A stretch of 64,000 nucleotides of DNA, taken from Alphaproteobacteria bacterium (GTDB lineage Bacteria; Pseudomonadota; Alphaproteobacteria; Rhodobacterales; Rhodobacteraceae). The DNA is taken from assembly GCA_030427145.1 (NCBI GenBank), contig JAUHWT010000003.1, positions 124,001 to 188,000 on the forward strand, in the 5' to 3' direction. Shown one piece after another: positions 29,929 to 38,410 of this stretch. Below the pieces are notes generated by a model that made no database searches, was not told where the DNA came from, and saw nothing but the letters and a program-made list of their open reading frames with translations. Every line of letters starts with the position of its first letter. The first letter of the stretch is position 1. The position numbers and the translations under genes were made by a program.

Positions 29929-31213
29929 AGTTTTGCCGCTCCCCTGTTTGTCCCGGGACCATATCGTGCATGGGCCTGGTGTCACCCGGTTTCTCGCGGC
30001 GCGGGCGGGTTATGATGAAGGCGCAGGCCATGAGGCCACCAGCCAGCAGGTAGACGTGGCGCATTCCGTTGGAGACGGCGGCGGGTGTGACGTCGCCCGC
30101 CACGTCCGCGCCGGTGCCAAAGGCGAAAACCGCGCCCATCAGGGATGCTCCGGCCACGAAGCCCAGATTGCGCGAGAGGTTCAGGAGACCCGAGACCGTG
30201 CCGCGGGCGTTTGTTGGAGCGAGGGACATGAAGGCGGTGTTGTTGGCGACCTGGAAGAGCTGATAGCCGGGGGTAAGCAGGATGATGGCGAGTATGTAGC
30301 CGGTGATCCCGAAGGTCTGGGGCAGAATCGCGAGGGCGAAGGCGCCGGTGGTGAGGCCGGTCAGGCCGAGGGCAAGCGCGCGTGTCGTGCCCCAGCGGTC
30401 GACGACGCGGCCGGAGGGGATGCCGCAGAGCCCCGCGATGGCGGGCCCGGTTGAGAGAACGAGGCCGGCGGCGGCGGCGCTGAGGCCGAGGCCGTGGTTG
30501 AGGAAGAACGGGCCGACGATGAGGGTGGACATCATGGTCATGGCCACGAGCAGATTGGCGGTCAGGCCGGGAAGTATTTGGCGCAGGGGCGGTTTGACCG
30601 GTTCGGGCGCTGGTGTCACGGCCGTTGGCGCATCGGCTGGCAGGGCTGACCAGGCGAGCCAAATGGCGGGGAGCGTGCCGGGGATGAGGATTGCGAATGT
30701 GGCGCGCCAGTCGAGCCAGGCCACGAGGAACCCGCCGAGAGACGGGCCGAACGCGGTGCCGATGGCGGCGGTGGTGCCGAGCAGACCCATGTAGTGGCCG
30801 ACCCGGTTGGCGGGCGCGGTCGCGTGGACGAGGGCAATCGTCAACGTCATCAGGAAGGCGGCACCCGCGCCCTGGAGTGCGCGGGCGGCCACGAGCGCGG
30901 GGAGACCAGGGGCGAGCGCGCAGAGGGCTGAGCCGAGGGTGAAGACCGCGAGGCCCAGGATGAGGGCCCGGCGGCGGCCGATCCGGTCGCCGAGGCGGCC
31001 CGCGACGGGGCTGGTGACCGTGAGGGCGGCGAGGAAGGAGATGGCGACCCACCGGACCTGCTCGAAACCGGCGTCGAAACCCGTGGCGATGTCGGGAAGT
31101 GCGATGTTTGCGATGCTGGTGCCGAGGGACGCGAGGAACATCGCGAGTGCGAGACAGAGCGGACCCGCCCTGCCCGTTTGGGTGTCGGATCGTGTGGTTT
31201 GGTCGGGTTGCAT
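29918..31213 (-). CDS. MFS drug-resistance-type transporter (DHA family)
   Basis: 431 residues, twelve or more hydrophobic helices, with the MFS loop 2-3 motif AGRLGDRIGRRRAL and a DHA2-like motif C region (GTAFGPSLGG). Likely proton-driven export of a toxic or signalling compound. Expressed divergently from a MerR regulator from a promoter that has the classic 19-bp MerR spacer, and coupled to an esterase, which together suggest an inducible detoxification pair. Confidence 0.88.
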   Translation of the reverse strand: MQPDQTTRSDTQTGRAGPLCLALAMFLASLGTSIANIALPDIATGFDAGFEQVRWVAISFLAALTVTSPVAGRLGDRIGRRRALILGLAVFTLGSALCALAPGLPALVAARALQGAGAAFLMTLTIALVHATAPANRVGHYMGLLGTTAAIGTAFGPSLGGFLVAWLDWRATFAILIPGTLPAIWLAWSALPADAPTAVTPAPEPVKPPLRQILPGLTANLLVAMTMMSTLIVGPFFLNHGLGLSAAAAGLVLSTGPAIAGLCGIPSGRVVDRWGTTRALALGLTGLTTGAFALAILPQTFGITGYILAIILLTPGYQLFQVANNTAFMSLAPTNARGTVSGLLNLSRNLGFVAGASLMGAVFAFGTGADVAGDVTPAAVSNGMRHVYLLAGGLMACAFIITRPRREKPGDTRPMHDMVPGQTGERQNYAQ

Positions 31214-31250
31214 GTGCCGTATCCTCTTGTCTGAAATTGGACCGGCACGT

Positions 31251-31281
31251 AAGCTACGACCTCAAGTCAACTTGAGGTCAA
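31251..31281 (-). promoter_or_regulatory. MerR-type promoter/operator for the MFS-esterase operon
   Basis: On the minus strand -35 TTGACC (31281-31276) and -10 TAGCTT (31256-31251) are separated by 19 bp, the overlong spacer characteristic of MerR-activated promoters. The spacer region contains a perfect 22-bp dyad (31258-31279): GACCTCAAGT, CA, ACTTGAGGTC. Its core nearly matches the known SoxR site CCTCAAGTTAACTTGAGG. On the + strand TTGTCT (31227-31232), 17 bp, TAAGCT (31250-31255) may drive merR itself, with its start inside the dyad, giving autorepression. Confidence 0.85.
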
Positions 31282-31283
31282 GC

Positions 31284-31727
31284 ATGAAACTGCTCGATAT
31301 TGGTGAGGTGGCGCAAAAGAGCGGGCTGCCCGCCTCTACGCTGCGGTATTACGAGGAGACCGGGCTGATTTCCTCCGTGGCGCGGCACGGGTTGCGGCGG
31401 CAGTTCAAGCCGGGTGTTCTGTTGCGGTTGAAGCTGATTGCGATGGGACGGACGGCGGGATTTGCGCTGGGGGACATCCGGGGCATGTTTGGCAGTGACG
31501 GCAGGCCGGAGCTGCCACGGGCGGAGCTGCATGAGCGGGCGGATGCGCTGGACCGGCGGATCCGGGAGCTGACGGCGCTGCGCGACACGATCCGGCATGT
31601 GGCGGACTGCCCGGCGCCAAGCCATATGGAATGCCCGACCTTTCGGCGGCTGGTGAATGTGGCGGGACGCGCGGCGGGTGCGGCGGCACGGCGGAAGCGC
31701 CCCAGGGGGCTGACACCGGCGGATTGA
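31284..31727 (+). CDS. MerR family transcriptional regulator
   Basis: 147 residues. N-terminal winged HTH (MKLLDIGEVAQKSGLPASTLRYYEETGLI) and a dimerisation helix with RIRELTALRDTIRHVADC. The C-terminus has cysteines in DCPAPSHMECPTF, not the SoxR iron-sulfur CxxCxCxxxxxC pattern, so despite a SoxR-like operator it is not SoxR; the two cysteines could bind metal or respond to thiol-reactive compounds. ATG 31284 has TTGAGG 6 bp upstream, formed by the operator itself. The longer open frame upstream is antisense to the MFS gene. Confidence 0.88.
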   Translation: MKLLDIGEVAQKSGLPASTLRYYEETGLISSVARHGLRRQFKPGVLLRLKLIAMGRTAGFALGDIRGMFGSDGRPELPRAELHERADALDRRIRELTALRDTIRHVADCPAPSHMECPTFRRLVNVAGRAAGAAARRKRPRGLTPAD

Positions 31728-31790
31728 TCCAGGTCATCGCGGATTTGCGCGGTCCGGGCTTAGGGTTTGCCCGGGTGGTTTTAAACGCGG

Positions 31791-32642
31791 GTGGATGCCT
31801 TGAAACTGATGGTCGCCATTTTGGTTCTGGTTGCGCTGGGCCTGGCGGGCCTGGCCCTGCTGCGGTTGCGGGACGCGCGGGCGGACCGGGCGGAGTGGGC
31901 GCGGCTGACCGGGGTGCAGCCGGGTGCGCCTCGGGTTTTTTTGGCGGAAATGGTGGCGGATCTGCCGGAACCGGCGCAGCGGTTTTTCCGCTTTGCGATT
32001 GCGGAAGGTACGCGGCTTTGGCCGGTTGTTGACCTGCGGATGACCGGCCGGATGGGTCTGGGAACAAAGGAAAGCCCCGGTTACCAGCCGATTGAGGCGA
32101 AGGAGATTCTGGCCGCACCGGAGGGGTTTGTCTGGTCGGTGCGGACGCGGGGCGGCATGGCGGTGGCGGGGTCGGATTCGGGGAAATGGACGCGGTTTTG
32201 GCTCCTCGGACTGATTCCGGTGGCGCGGGTGGGAGGGGATGCGGACCATACGCGCTCGGCTTTTGGGCGGTATGTGGCGGAGGCGGTGTTTTGGTCCCCC
32301 GCGGCGGTGCTGCCCCGTGACGGTGTGACCTGGACGGCGGCGGATGCGGAGACGGCGCGGGTCACGGTGCGGCACGGGGACCTGGAGCAGGCGGTGGATG
32401 TGACCGTGGATGCGGAGGGGCGGCCGGTAAAAGTGGCGTTCGACCGCTGGACCGACGCAAACACGGAGAAGGAATACCGCCTGCAACGGTTTGGCGGCTA
32501 CATGTCGGATTTCCGGGAGGTGGAGGGCTATCGCCTGCCCCACCATGTGGAGGCGGGGAACCTCTTTGGGACGGAGGGGTATTTTCCGTTTTTCATTGTG
32601 GATGTGGTCGGGGTGCGGTTTCCGGGCGCTGGCGCGGAATAA
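31791..32642 (+). CDS. DUF6544-like membrane-anchored protein
   Basis: 283 residues: an N-terminal membrane helix (LMVAILVLVALGLAGLALL) and a soluble domain resembling DUF6544/DUF6920 proteins (LPEPAQRFFRFAIAEG, PEGFVWSVRTR, GRYVAEAVFWSPAAVLP). Function of the family is unknown. GTG start at 31791; an in-frame ATG at 31809 is an alternative. Its 3' end overlaps the convergent CPBP gene by 50 bp. Confidence 0.75.
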   Translation: MDALKLMVAILVLVALGLAGLALLRLRDARADRAEWARLTGVQPGAPRVFLAEMVADLPEPAQRFFRFAIAEGTRLWPVVDLRMTGRMGLGTKESPGYQPIEAKEILAAPEGFVWSVRTRGGMAVAGSDSGKWTRFWLLGLIPVARVGGDADHTRSAFGRYVAEAVFWSPAAVLPRDGVTWTAADAETARVTVRHGDLEQAVDVTVDAEGRPVKVAFDRWTDANTEKEYRLQRFGGYMSDFREVEGYRLPHHVEAGNLFGTEGYFPFFIVDVVGVRFPGAGAE

Positions 32643-33417
32643 CCTCCGTGACCGCGGCCTGGCGGGTTAGCATGGTGGTGCGGTTGCGCCAGACCACAAC
32701 GAGTGCTGCGCCCGCGAGGATGCAGGTGTCCCAGGGGCGGGCGTCGGGCCAGAACGGGTTTATGAGTTGCCAGTGGAACAGCATGGGCCAGAGCAGGCTG
32801 CCGCCCGAGCGGTTGAGGATTGGCGTTACGAGGATGGCGAGCACAACATTGCCCATGAAAAACGGCAGAAAATTCCAGCCGCCGAAAACGGTTCCTGCGA
32901 GGAAGAAGGCCGGAAGGTGCCAGATGCCCCAGATCGCGCCGATCAGCGCGCCGGCCCATAGTGGCGCCATGTGACGCTGCAACAGCGGTTGCAGGAGGCC
33001 GCGCCAGCCAAATTCTTCAATGGGGCCGAGAAAGAGCATCATCACCATTACGGCCACGAGTGCGCCCGCGCCTTCCGGCGGCATGGGCGCAAACAGGGGG
33101 CCGCCGCCGATTAGGGATCCGACGATGAATGTGAGGGGAATACCGAGAAGCACGAACGCCGCCCAGGCGGCGGGCACACGCCAGATGAGAAGGCGGGAGA
33201 GGAAGGCGCGCAGGCCCGGAAGGCCGCCGTGGCGGGAGACGAGGACCAGGGCGGAAATGGCGGGGGCCCAGGTGGCGAGGAAGAAGAGCGGGTGCGATCC
33301 GCTGATGGCGCCGAACGTGGCCGTGGCCCAGTCCGGCGCGACGATGTAGAGGCCGACGATCCCCCAGGTGATGAGGAAGGTGAGCGCAAGAAACGGGACA
33401 ATGGCGCGGGACGGCAT
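32593..33417 (-). CDS. CPBP-family intramembrane metalloprotease
   Basis: 274 residues, about eight membrane helices. The CPBP (Abi/CAAX protease-like) motifs are seen: EEFGWRG (motif 1, glutamates and Arg), IWHLPAFF (motif 2 His) and LFHWQLINP (motif 3 His). Eukaryotic relatives process prenylated CAAX proteins; bacterial ones include self-immunity proteins, but no bacteriocin gene is visible here. Convergent and overlapping with the DUF6544-like gene. Confidence 0.85.
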   Translation of the reverse strand: MPSRAIVPFLALTFLITWGIVGLYIVAPDWATATFGAISGSHPLFFLATWAPAISALVLVSRHGGLPGLRAFLSRLLIWRVPAAWAAFVLLGIPLTFIVGSLIGGGPLFAPMPPEGAGALVAVMVMMLFLGPIEEFGWRGLLQPLLQRHMAPLWAGALIGAIWGIWHLPAFFLAGTVFGGWNFLPFFMGNVVLAILVTPILNRSGGSLLWPMLFHWQLINPFWPDARPWDTCILAGAALVVVWRNRTTMLTRQAAVTEVIPRQRPETAPRPHPQ

Positions 33418-33490
33418 GGCGGTGCCTCACTGCGGGATGGAATGCGGGCCGGAGTTTAGGGTGTGGACCGTGTGCGATCCTTGATCCCGG

Positions 33491-34486
33491 TCAATCGCCG
33501 GAGGATACGGGCCGGATAGTCTGGCCGCGCTGCGGTTCGCCGCGGGTGACGGGTTGGCCGTCCGCGATGTAGTCGACGAAGAAGGCGGGGAGGCCCTCGC
33601 CCTGCCCCAGTTCGGGTGTGGTTTGCAGGTGGAAATGCAGGTGCGGCTCCGAGGTGTTGCCGGAATTGCCGCAGCGGCCCAGTGCAGTGCCGGTGGTGAC
33701 CTGCTGGCCGGGTGTGACCGCGACGCTGCCCTGGCGGAAATGGGCGAAGAGGCCGTACTCGCTGTTGCCGAAATCGATCCAGACATGGTTTCCGGCGGGA
33801 TTGTCCGGGTCGGTAGAGCCGATGGGCTGGTCGGGAGCGTCGGTGACGGTTGAGATCACGGTGCCGTCGGCCGGGGCGAGGATGGGGCGGTCCCAGCAGT
33901 GGTAGCTGGTGAGGCGGGTCGGGTCGCCCGCGTGGCTGGCGCCGTTTTCCATGGCGATCAGGTCCATGGCGAACCGCTGGCCGGGGTCGATGGCGTGGTA
34001 GTTGTCGATGATGTCGCGGCCGCCCCAGTAGACGTACCATTCGCCCTCAACCGGCAGGCGCAGTGAGGTTTTGGTTTGGTAGTCGAGAAATCGGCTGTCG
34101 GCGGGGGTGAGCTGTTCGCCCACATAGAGACCGGCGATGCGGTTTTTTGCGGTGAAGGTGACGATGAACTGGATAGGAACGGGTGCCGTGGTCCAGCGGG
34201 CGGTGCGCAGGTATACGGTGTGGGCGCCCTGTGGCCGGGTGGTCTCAGTGAGGAGGTCGGCCTCCGCGCCGTAGCGGGTCAAAACATCGGCCTGGACGTC
34301 CGAGAGGGCTCGGACGGACCCGAGAGCCGCGCGCATTTCGGGGGTCATTTGGGACCAGATCGTGTCGAACCCGCCATCCAGGAACAGGCGGTACACCTCG
34401 CGGCCATCCCCGGCCGTGGCCGCCGGAGCGGACGGGCCCCAGGAGAGGCCGAGGGCCGTGGCTATGGCCGCGAGGAGCGGTTTCAT
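33491..34486 (-). CDS. M23 (LytM) family metallopeptidase
   Basis: 331 residues with a signal peptide (1-23), an N-terminal region resembling DUF3887, and a C-terminal LytM domain with the first Zn ligands in YHAIDPGQRFAMDL and the second HxH in EPHLHFHLQ. It probably cuts peptidoglycan peptide bridges or acts as a noncatalytic activator; the Zn ligands appear intact, so activity is likely. Lies 19 bp downstream of denD on the same strand, perhaps by chance. Confidence 0.85.
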   Translation of the reverse strand: MKPLLAAIATALGLSWGPSAPAATAGDGREVYRLFLDGGFDTIWSQMTPEMRAALGSVRALSDVQADVLTRYGAEADLLTETTRPQGAHTVYLRTARWTTAPVPIQFIVTFTAKNRIAGLYVGEQLTPADSRFLDYQTKTSLRLPVEGEWYVYWGGRDIIDNYHAIDPGQRFAMDLIAMENGASHAGDPTRLTSYHCWDRPILAPADGTVISTVTDAPDQPIGSTDPDNPAGNHVWIDFGNSEYGLFAHFRQGSVAVTPGQQVTTGTALGRCGNSGNTSEPHLHFHLQTTPELGQGEGLPAFFVDYIADGQPVTRGEPQRGQTIRPVSSGD

Positions 34487-34504
34487 GGGCGCATGCCCCC
34501 GGTG

Positions 34505-35470
34505 TCAGACGAGTTCCAGGCCCTCGTCCTCGAGATGGTTTTCGATGATCTCGCGGAAGGAGGCGTCGGAGGTGAAACCGAGGCTGCGCGCCCGGCTGTC
34601 GTCGAAACGGGTGGCCCAGCCGGAAACGATTTTCTCGATGAACGGATCGGGTTCGCGGCGGATGAGCGCCACGGCGCGGTCACCCGCGACCTCGCGCAGG
34701 GCCTCGATCTGCTCGGCCACGGTGGCGGAGAGGCCGGGCATGGTCAGGGCGCGGCGGGGGCCAATCGGGGTGGTGTCCATTGTCAGCGCGTGACGCAGGA
34801 AGCCCACGGCGGAACGGGGGCTGGCGTGCCAGTGACGGACGCTGTCATCCACGGGCAGAACGGCCTCCTGCCCCGCCAGCGGCTCGCGCAGGATGTTGGA
34901 GAAGAAGGAGGATGCGGCGAGGTTGGCCTTGCCCGGACGGATGCAGATGGTGGGCAGACGCAGGGCGACGCCATCCATGAAGCCGCGGCGGGTGTAGTCG
35001 CACAGGAGCAGTTCGCCCATGGCCTTCTGCGTGCCGTAGCTGGTGAGCGGCGTGAGGTGGAAATCGCCCGGAATTGTATCGGGGAACGGCGCGCCGAAGA
35101 CGGCGATGGAGGACGCGCTGACCACGCGGGGGGTGTAGCCCTCCTGCAGGCGGATGGCGTCGAAGAGGTTGCGGGTGGCGTCGAAATTGACGGCATAGCC
35201 CTTGTCGAAATCGGTCTCGGCCTCGCCGGACACGATGGCCGCGAGATGCACCACCGCGTCGGGGCGCTCGGCGATCAGCGGCTCAAACACGCCCTCATCG
35301 GCGATATTGAAGGTGTGGGAGGTGATGGGGATGTTCGCGTCGGGATAGTCGGGGCCCGGCACGGCGTCGGCCAGCATGAGACCGGAGAGACCCGGCACGG
35401 GGTTGTCGAGCAGTGACTGGACGAATTTGCGGCCGATCATGCCGGCGGCGCCAATAAGCAGAACTTTCAT
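34505..35470 (-). CDS. denD: D-erythronate dehydrogenase-like SDR
   Basis: 321 residues, extended SDR with N-terminal MKVLLIGAAGMIGRKF Rossmann motif, catalytic Tyr/Lys in SYGTQKAMGE and Ser in VSASSIAVFG. The overall pattern fits DenD, which oxidises D-erythronate to 2-oxo-tetronate. No companion OtnK/OtnC/OtnI genes are in the window, so the substrate may differ. ATG 35470 chosen because it begins the Rossmann strand; an earlier start (35494) adds eight residues. Divergent from the SDR-dgoK-dgoA operon. Confidence 0.78.
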   Translation of the reverse strand: MKVLLIGAAGMIGRKFVQSLLDNPVPGLSGLMLADAVPGPDYPDANIPITSHTFNIADEGVFEPLIAERPDAVVHLAAIVSGEAETDFDKGYAVNFDATRNLFDAIRLQEGYTPRVVSASSIAVFGAPFPDTIPGDFHLTPLTSYGTQKAMGELLLCDYTRRGFMDGVALRLPTICIRPGKANLAASSFFSNILREPLAGQEAVLPVDDSVRHWHASPRSAVGFLRHALTMDTTPIGPRRALTMPGLSATVAEQIEALREVAGDRAVALIRREPDPFIEKIVSGWATRFDDSRARSLGFTSDASFREIIENHLEDEGLELV

Positions 35471-35641
35471 GTTTTTTCCTCCCTCGAATGGCACCGGTCA
35501 TCCTCTCCGCCAATGGCGGCAGGCGTGCTGCATGTTGCGGAGAAGCCGGGGCCGTAATGCAATTGTGCGCAGTTTAAATACCCTGCGCGGTGCATCCGCA
35601 AGCCCGGACTTGGCATTAAGGCCGAGGGGGCGGTTTGGAAA

Positions 35642-35649
35642 AAGCGCTT
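35642..35649. promoter_or_regulatory. possible LacI-type half-sites upstream of the SDR operon
   Basis: The palindrome AAGCGCTT occurs in the 270-bp divergent gap between denD and the SDR gene, within GGAAAAAGCGCTTGAA. It resembles the CG-centred core of LacI/GalR operators, often found in front of sugar-acid genes. No regulator gene is adjacent and the match is short. Confidence 0.25.
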
Positions 35650-35740
35650 GAACCCGGTGCGTTATGCCGGATGCATGACGGCGGATTTCGCGCGGCGATT
35701 CGACGCGTGAGCAAAAAAACTAAAAAGGGGAAACGGCCGG

Positions 35741-36511
35741 ATGAGCGGACACGCAACTTTTCATGATCTGTCGGGAGCAAGTGTTTTTATCACGGGGGGC
35801 GGTTCGGGCATTGGGGCCGCGCTGACGGACGGGTTTATGGCACAGGGGGCGAATGTGGCCTTCGTGCAGCGTTCGGACGCGGGGGCGTTCGTGGACGAAA
35901 TGGAGGCGAAGCACGGGCGCAGGCCGCTGTTCATGAAATGCGACGTGGTGGATGTGGAGGCGCTGCAGGACTGCATGGCGCAGGCGGCGACGGCGCATGG
36001 GACCGTCACGGTGCTGGTGAACAATGCGGCGGTGGACCAGCGGCATGAGGTGGACGGCTACACGGTCGCGGAATGGGACATGGCCCAGGCGATCAATCTG
36101 CGGCCGCATTTCTTCACGGCGCAGGCGGCGCATCCGGGCATGAAGACCGTGGGTGGCGGGTCGATCATCAATTTCTCCTCGATCTCCTACATGCTGGGCA
36201 TGGGTGGGATGGACAGCTATGTTACCGCCAAGGCTGGGATCACGGGGCTGACCCGTGGGCTGGCGCGGGAGTTTGGGCCGGATGGCATTCGGGTGAACGC
36301 GGTCATGCCGGGCTGGGTGCTGACGCAGCGGCAGAAGGATCTGTGGGCCACGCCGGAGTCGCTTGCGGCCATGCTCGACAAACAGTGCCTGAAGGAGCAT
36401 CTGGTGGAGGCTGATATTGTGGACGCGGTTCTGTTTCTCGCGTCGAACACCTCGCGCATGATGACCGGTCAGGCGATGGTGGTGGATGGCGGCGCGGTGA
36501 TGACGGGCTGA
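35741..36511 (+). CDS. SDR family sugar dehydrogenase
   Basis: 256 residues, classical SDR with cofactor motif TGGGSGIG (about 18-25), NNAA, Ser in INFSSISYML and YxxxK as SYVTAKAG. First gene in an operon with dgoK and dgoA, so it most likely oxidises an aldose such as D-galactose, D-fucose or L-arabinose in a De Ley-Doudoroff-type route. The lactonase and dehydratase that would complete the route are not in the window. GGGGAAACGG gives a plausible ribosome site. Confidence 0.82.
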   Translation: MSGHATFHDLSGASVFITGGGSGIGAALTDGFMAQGANVAFVQRSDAGAFVDEMEAKHGRRPLFMKCDVVDVEALQDCMAQAATAHGTVTVLVNNAAVDQRHEVDGYTVAEWDMAQAINLRPHFFTAQAAHPGMKTVGGGSIINFSSISYMLGMGGMDSYVTAKAGITGLTRGLAREFGPDGIRVNAVMPGWVLTQRQKDLWATPESLAAMLDKQCLKEHLVEADIVDAVLFLASNTSRMMTGQAMVVDGGAVMTG

Positions 36512-36525
36512 GCGGGAGTTTGAAT

Positions 36526-37437
36526 ATGGATACATGGATTGCGGTTGACTGGGGCACGTCGAACCTGCGCGCGTGGAAGATGGGTGCGGATGGCCGCGCC
36601 GTTGAGGAAGCCGGGTCGGATGCGGGCATGGGCACGCTGGACCGGGACGGTTTTGAGCCCGCGCTGCTGGCGCTGATCGAGCCGTGGCTGACGGAGGGTG
36701 AGGTTACCCCCGCCGTGGCCTGTGGCATGGTTGGGGCGCGGCAGGGCTGGGTCGAGGCGGCCTATGCCAGGGCGCCCTGCCCTCCGGTGAGCGCGGGCGG
36801 GTTTGTGCGCGCGCCGGTGAAAGACCCGCGGTTTTCGTTCCATATCGTGCCGGGCGTGCAGCAGAGCGGACCGGATGACGTGATGCGGGGTGAGGAAACC
36901 CAGGTTGCGGGGTTTCTGAAGAAGGAGCCGGATTTTGACGGGGTTTTGTGCCTGCCCGGAACGCATACGAAATGGGTGCATATCTCCGCAGGCGAGATCG
37001 TCAGTTTCAACACCTTCATGACCGGTGAGATGTTTGCGCTTCTGTCGAAGAACTCGGTGCTGCGCCATTCGGTGACCAGTGATGGCTGGGATGAGGCGGA
37101 GTTTGACGCGGCCGTGGAAACGGCGCTGTCGAAGCCTGAACAGGCGGCGGCGAACCTGTTTCGCATTCGCGCGGGATCGCTGCTGAGCGGGCTGGAACCG
37201 GCGGCGGCGCGGGCGCGTCTGTCGGGTCTACTGGTCGGGATGGAACTGGCCGGATCGAAGCCCTACTGGCTGGGGCGGGACCTGGTTCTGATCGGCAACA
37301 AGAGCCTCTCCGCGAATTACCGCCGGGCGCTGTCGCTGTGCGGACTGGAAGCGCGGGAGGCCGATGCCTCTGAAATGACACTGTCGGGCCTGTCCCAGGC
37401 CCATGCTGACCTTACAAAGGCGGGAGTACCCCTATGA
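36526..37437 (+). CDS. dgoK: 2-dehydro-3-deoxygalactonokinase
   Basis: 303 residues. N-terminal ATPase-like motif WIAVDWGTSNLRAW and CLPGTHTKWVHI are hallmarks of KDGal kinase, which phosphorylates 2-keto-3-deoxygalactonate. ATG 36526 has GGGAG 7 bp upstream; the TTG at 36520 is less likely. Followed by dgoA with a 4-bp overlap. Confidence 0.93.
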   Translation: MDTWIAVDWGTSNLRAWKMGADGRAVEEAGSDAGMGTLDRDGFEPALLALIEPWLTEGEVTPAVACGMVGARQGWVEAAYARAPCPPVSAGGFVRAPVKDPRFSFHIVPGVQQSGPDDVMRGEETQVAGFLKKEPDFDGVLCLPGTHTKWVHISAGEIVSFNTFMTGEMFALLSKNSVLRHSVTSDGWDEAEFDAAVETALSKPEQAAANLFRIRAGSLLSGLEPAAARARLSGLLVGMELAGSKPYWLGRDLVLIGNKSLSANYRRALSLCGLEAREADASEMTLSGLSQAHADLTKAGVPL

Positions 37438-38042
37438 GCCGTAAACTGATTGCAATTCTGCGCGGGCTGGAGCCGGCAAAGGCCGTAGATACCGTGCAGG
37501 TCATTCTGGATGCCGGGATTGACTGGATCGAGGTGCCGCTGAACTCGCCCGATCCCTATCGTAGCATTGGTGACATGCAACAGGCCTTTGGCGACCGGGC
37601 CAATATCGGTGCGGGTACGGTTCTGACCACGGAGCAGGTCGATAAGGTCAGGGCGACCGGTGCCACGTTTATCGTGTCGCCCAACTGCAATACGGAGGTG
37701 ATCCGGCACACCAAAAGCCTCGGGATGGGGTCCTATCCGGGGGTGTTTTCGCCAACCGAGTGTTTTGCGGCACTTGAGGCCGGTGCGGATGCGCTGAAGA
37801 TTTTCCCGGCGGGCATGATGGGTGTCGGCGGACTGAAAGCCGTGCGGGCCGTGTTGCCGCCGGAGACGGATATTTATGCCGTGGGTGGCGTTGGGCCCGC
37901 GAATTTTGAGGAGTGGCATGCGGCGGGAGCCTCGGGCTATGGCCTTGGGTCGTCGCTGTTTTCGCCGTCCTGGAGCATTGAGGAGGTCGGCAAACAGGCG
38001 CGGGCGTCGGTGGAGGCGTGGGACCGGGTGCATGGCGGCTGA
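37434..38042 (+). CDS. dgoA: 2-dehydro-3-deoxy-6-phosphogalactonate aldolase
   Basis: 202-residue class I aldolase of the KDPG/KDPGal family, splitting KDPGal into pyruvate and glyceraldehyde-3-phosphate. The Schiff-base lysine is in ALKIFPAGMMG and the general acid Glu in IEVPLNSPDP. The start overlaps dgoK (ATGA). Confidence 0.93.
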   Translation: MSRKLIAILRGLEPAKAVDTVQVILDAGIDWIEVPLNSPDPYRSIGDMQQAFGDRANIGAGTVLTTEQVDKVRATGATFIVSPNCNTEVIRHTKSLGMGSYPGVFSPTECFAALEAGADALKIFPAGMMGVGGLKAVRAVLPPETDIYAVGGVGPANFEEWHAAGASGYGLGSSLFSPSWSIEEVGKQARASVEAWDRVHGG

Positions 38043-38110
38043 CGGACAGTCGCTGGCATAGTGTCTGCGCCCTTTCCTAGGTTGCCGCCTGTAGTCCGAG
38101 GGCGGTGGCG

Positions 38111-38175
38111 ACTTCGGGTGGCGCGAGAGCGCCTCCCATGGGGGAAGTCGGCGCTGCCCGGCGGTGCCGCCGGGC
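38111..38175. repeat. hairpin cluster in the dgoA-creatinase gap
   Basis: The 368-bp gene-free stretch 38043-38410 holds nested inverted repeats: ACTTC/GAAGT (38111-38115, 38144-38148), GGCGC-GAGA-GCGCC (38120-38133) and the near-perfect GCCCGGCGG/CCGCCGGGC (38156-38175). It may terminate the dgo operon or be a remnant of an interspersed element. Further on, GGCCCCGTAAGGGCC (38307-38321) is another small hairpin. No riboswitch class was recognised. Confidence 0.55.
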
Positions 38176-38410
38176 GGGAAAGTTGTGTTGGGCGTGCCAC
38201 ATTAAAGTACGGCGTGGGCGGAATGGGATTCCCGCGCAAAACCACTTTACTTTTGAATCGCCTCTGGCAAATTTCGGACGTCGGTTTGGCGATGGCGTCG
38301 CCAACGGCCCCGTAAGGGCCGCGCCGGGGAGCGACCGGAACATCCTGTACGCCGGGAAGTCAGGGCGGGCCCGCATGGGCGCGGCCGCCCGTCGAACGGG
38401 AGATCCGGGT

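Noticed and set aside
30807-31283. N-terminal extension of the MerR gene
   Set aside because: It is antisense to the MFS gene; the MerR HTH begins right at 31284 with a proper ribosome site.
32593-32642. Misplaced gene end in the 50-bp convergent overlap
   Set aside because: Both frames keep family-like sequence up to near their stops, so a real tail-to-tail overlap is simplest.
38105-38410. Long N-terminal extension of creatinase
   Set aside because: The family length of about 403 residues fits the ATG at 38411 with its GGGAG site; the upstream part is hairpin-rich and non-homologous.
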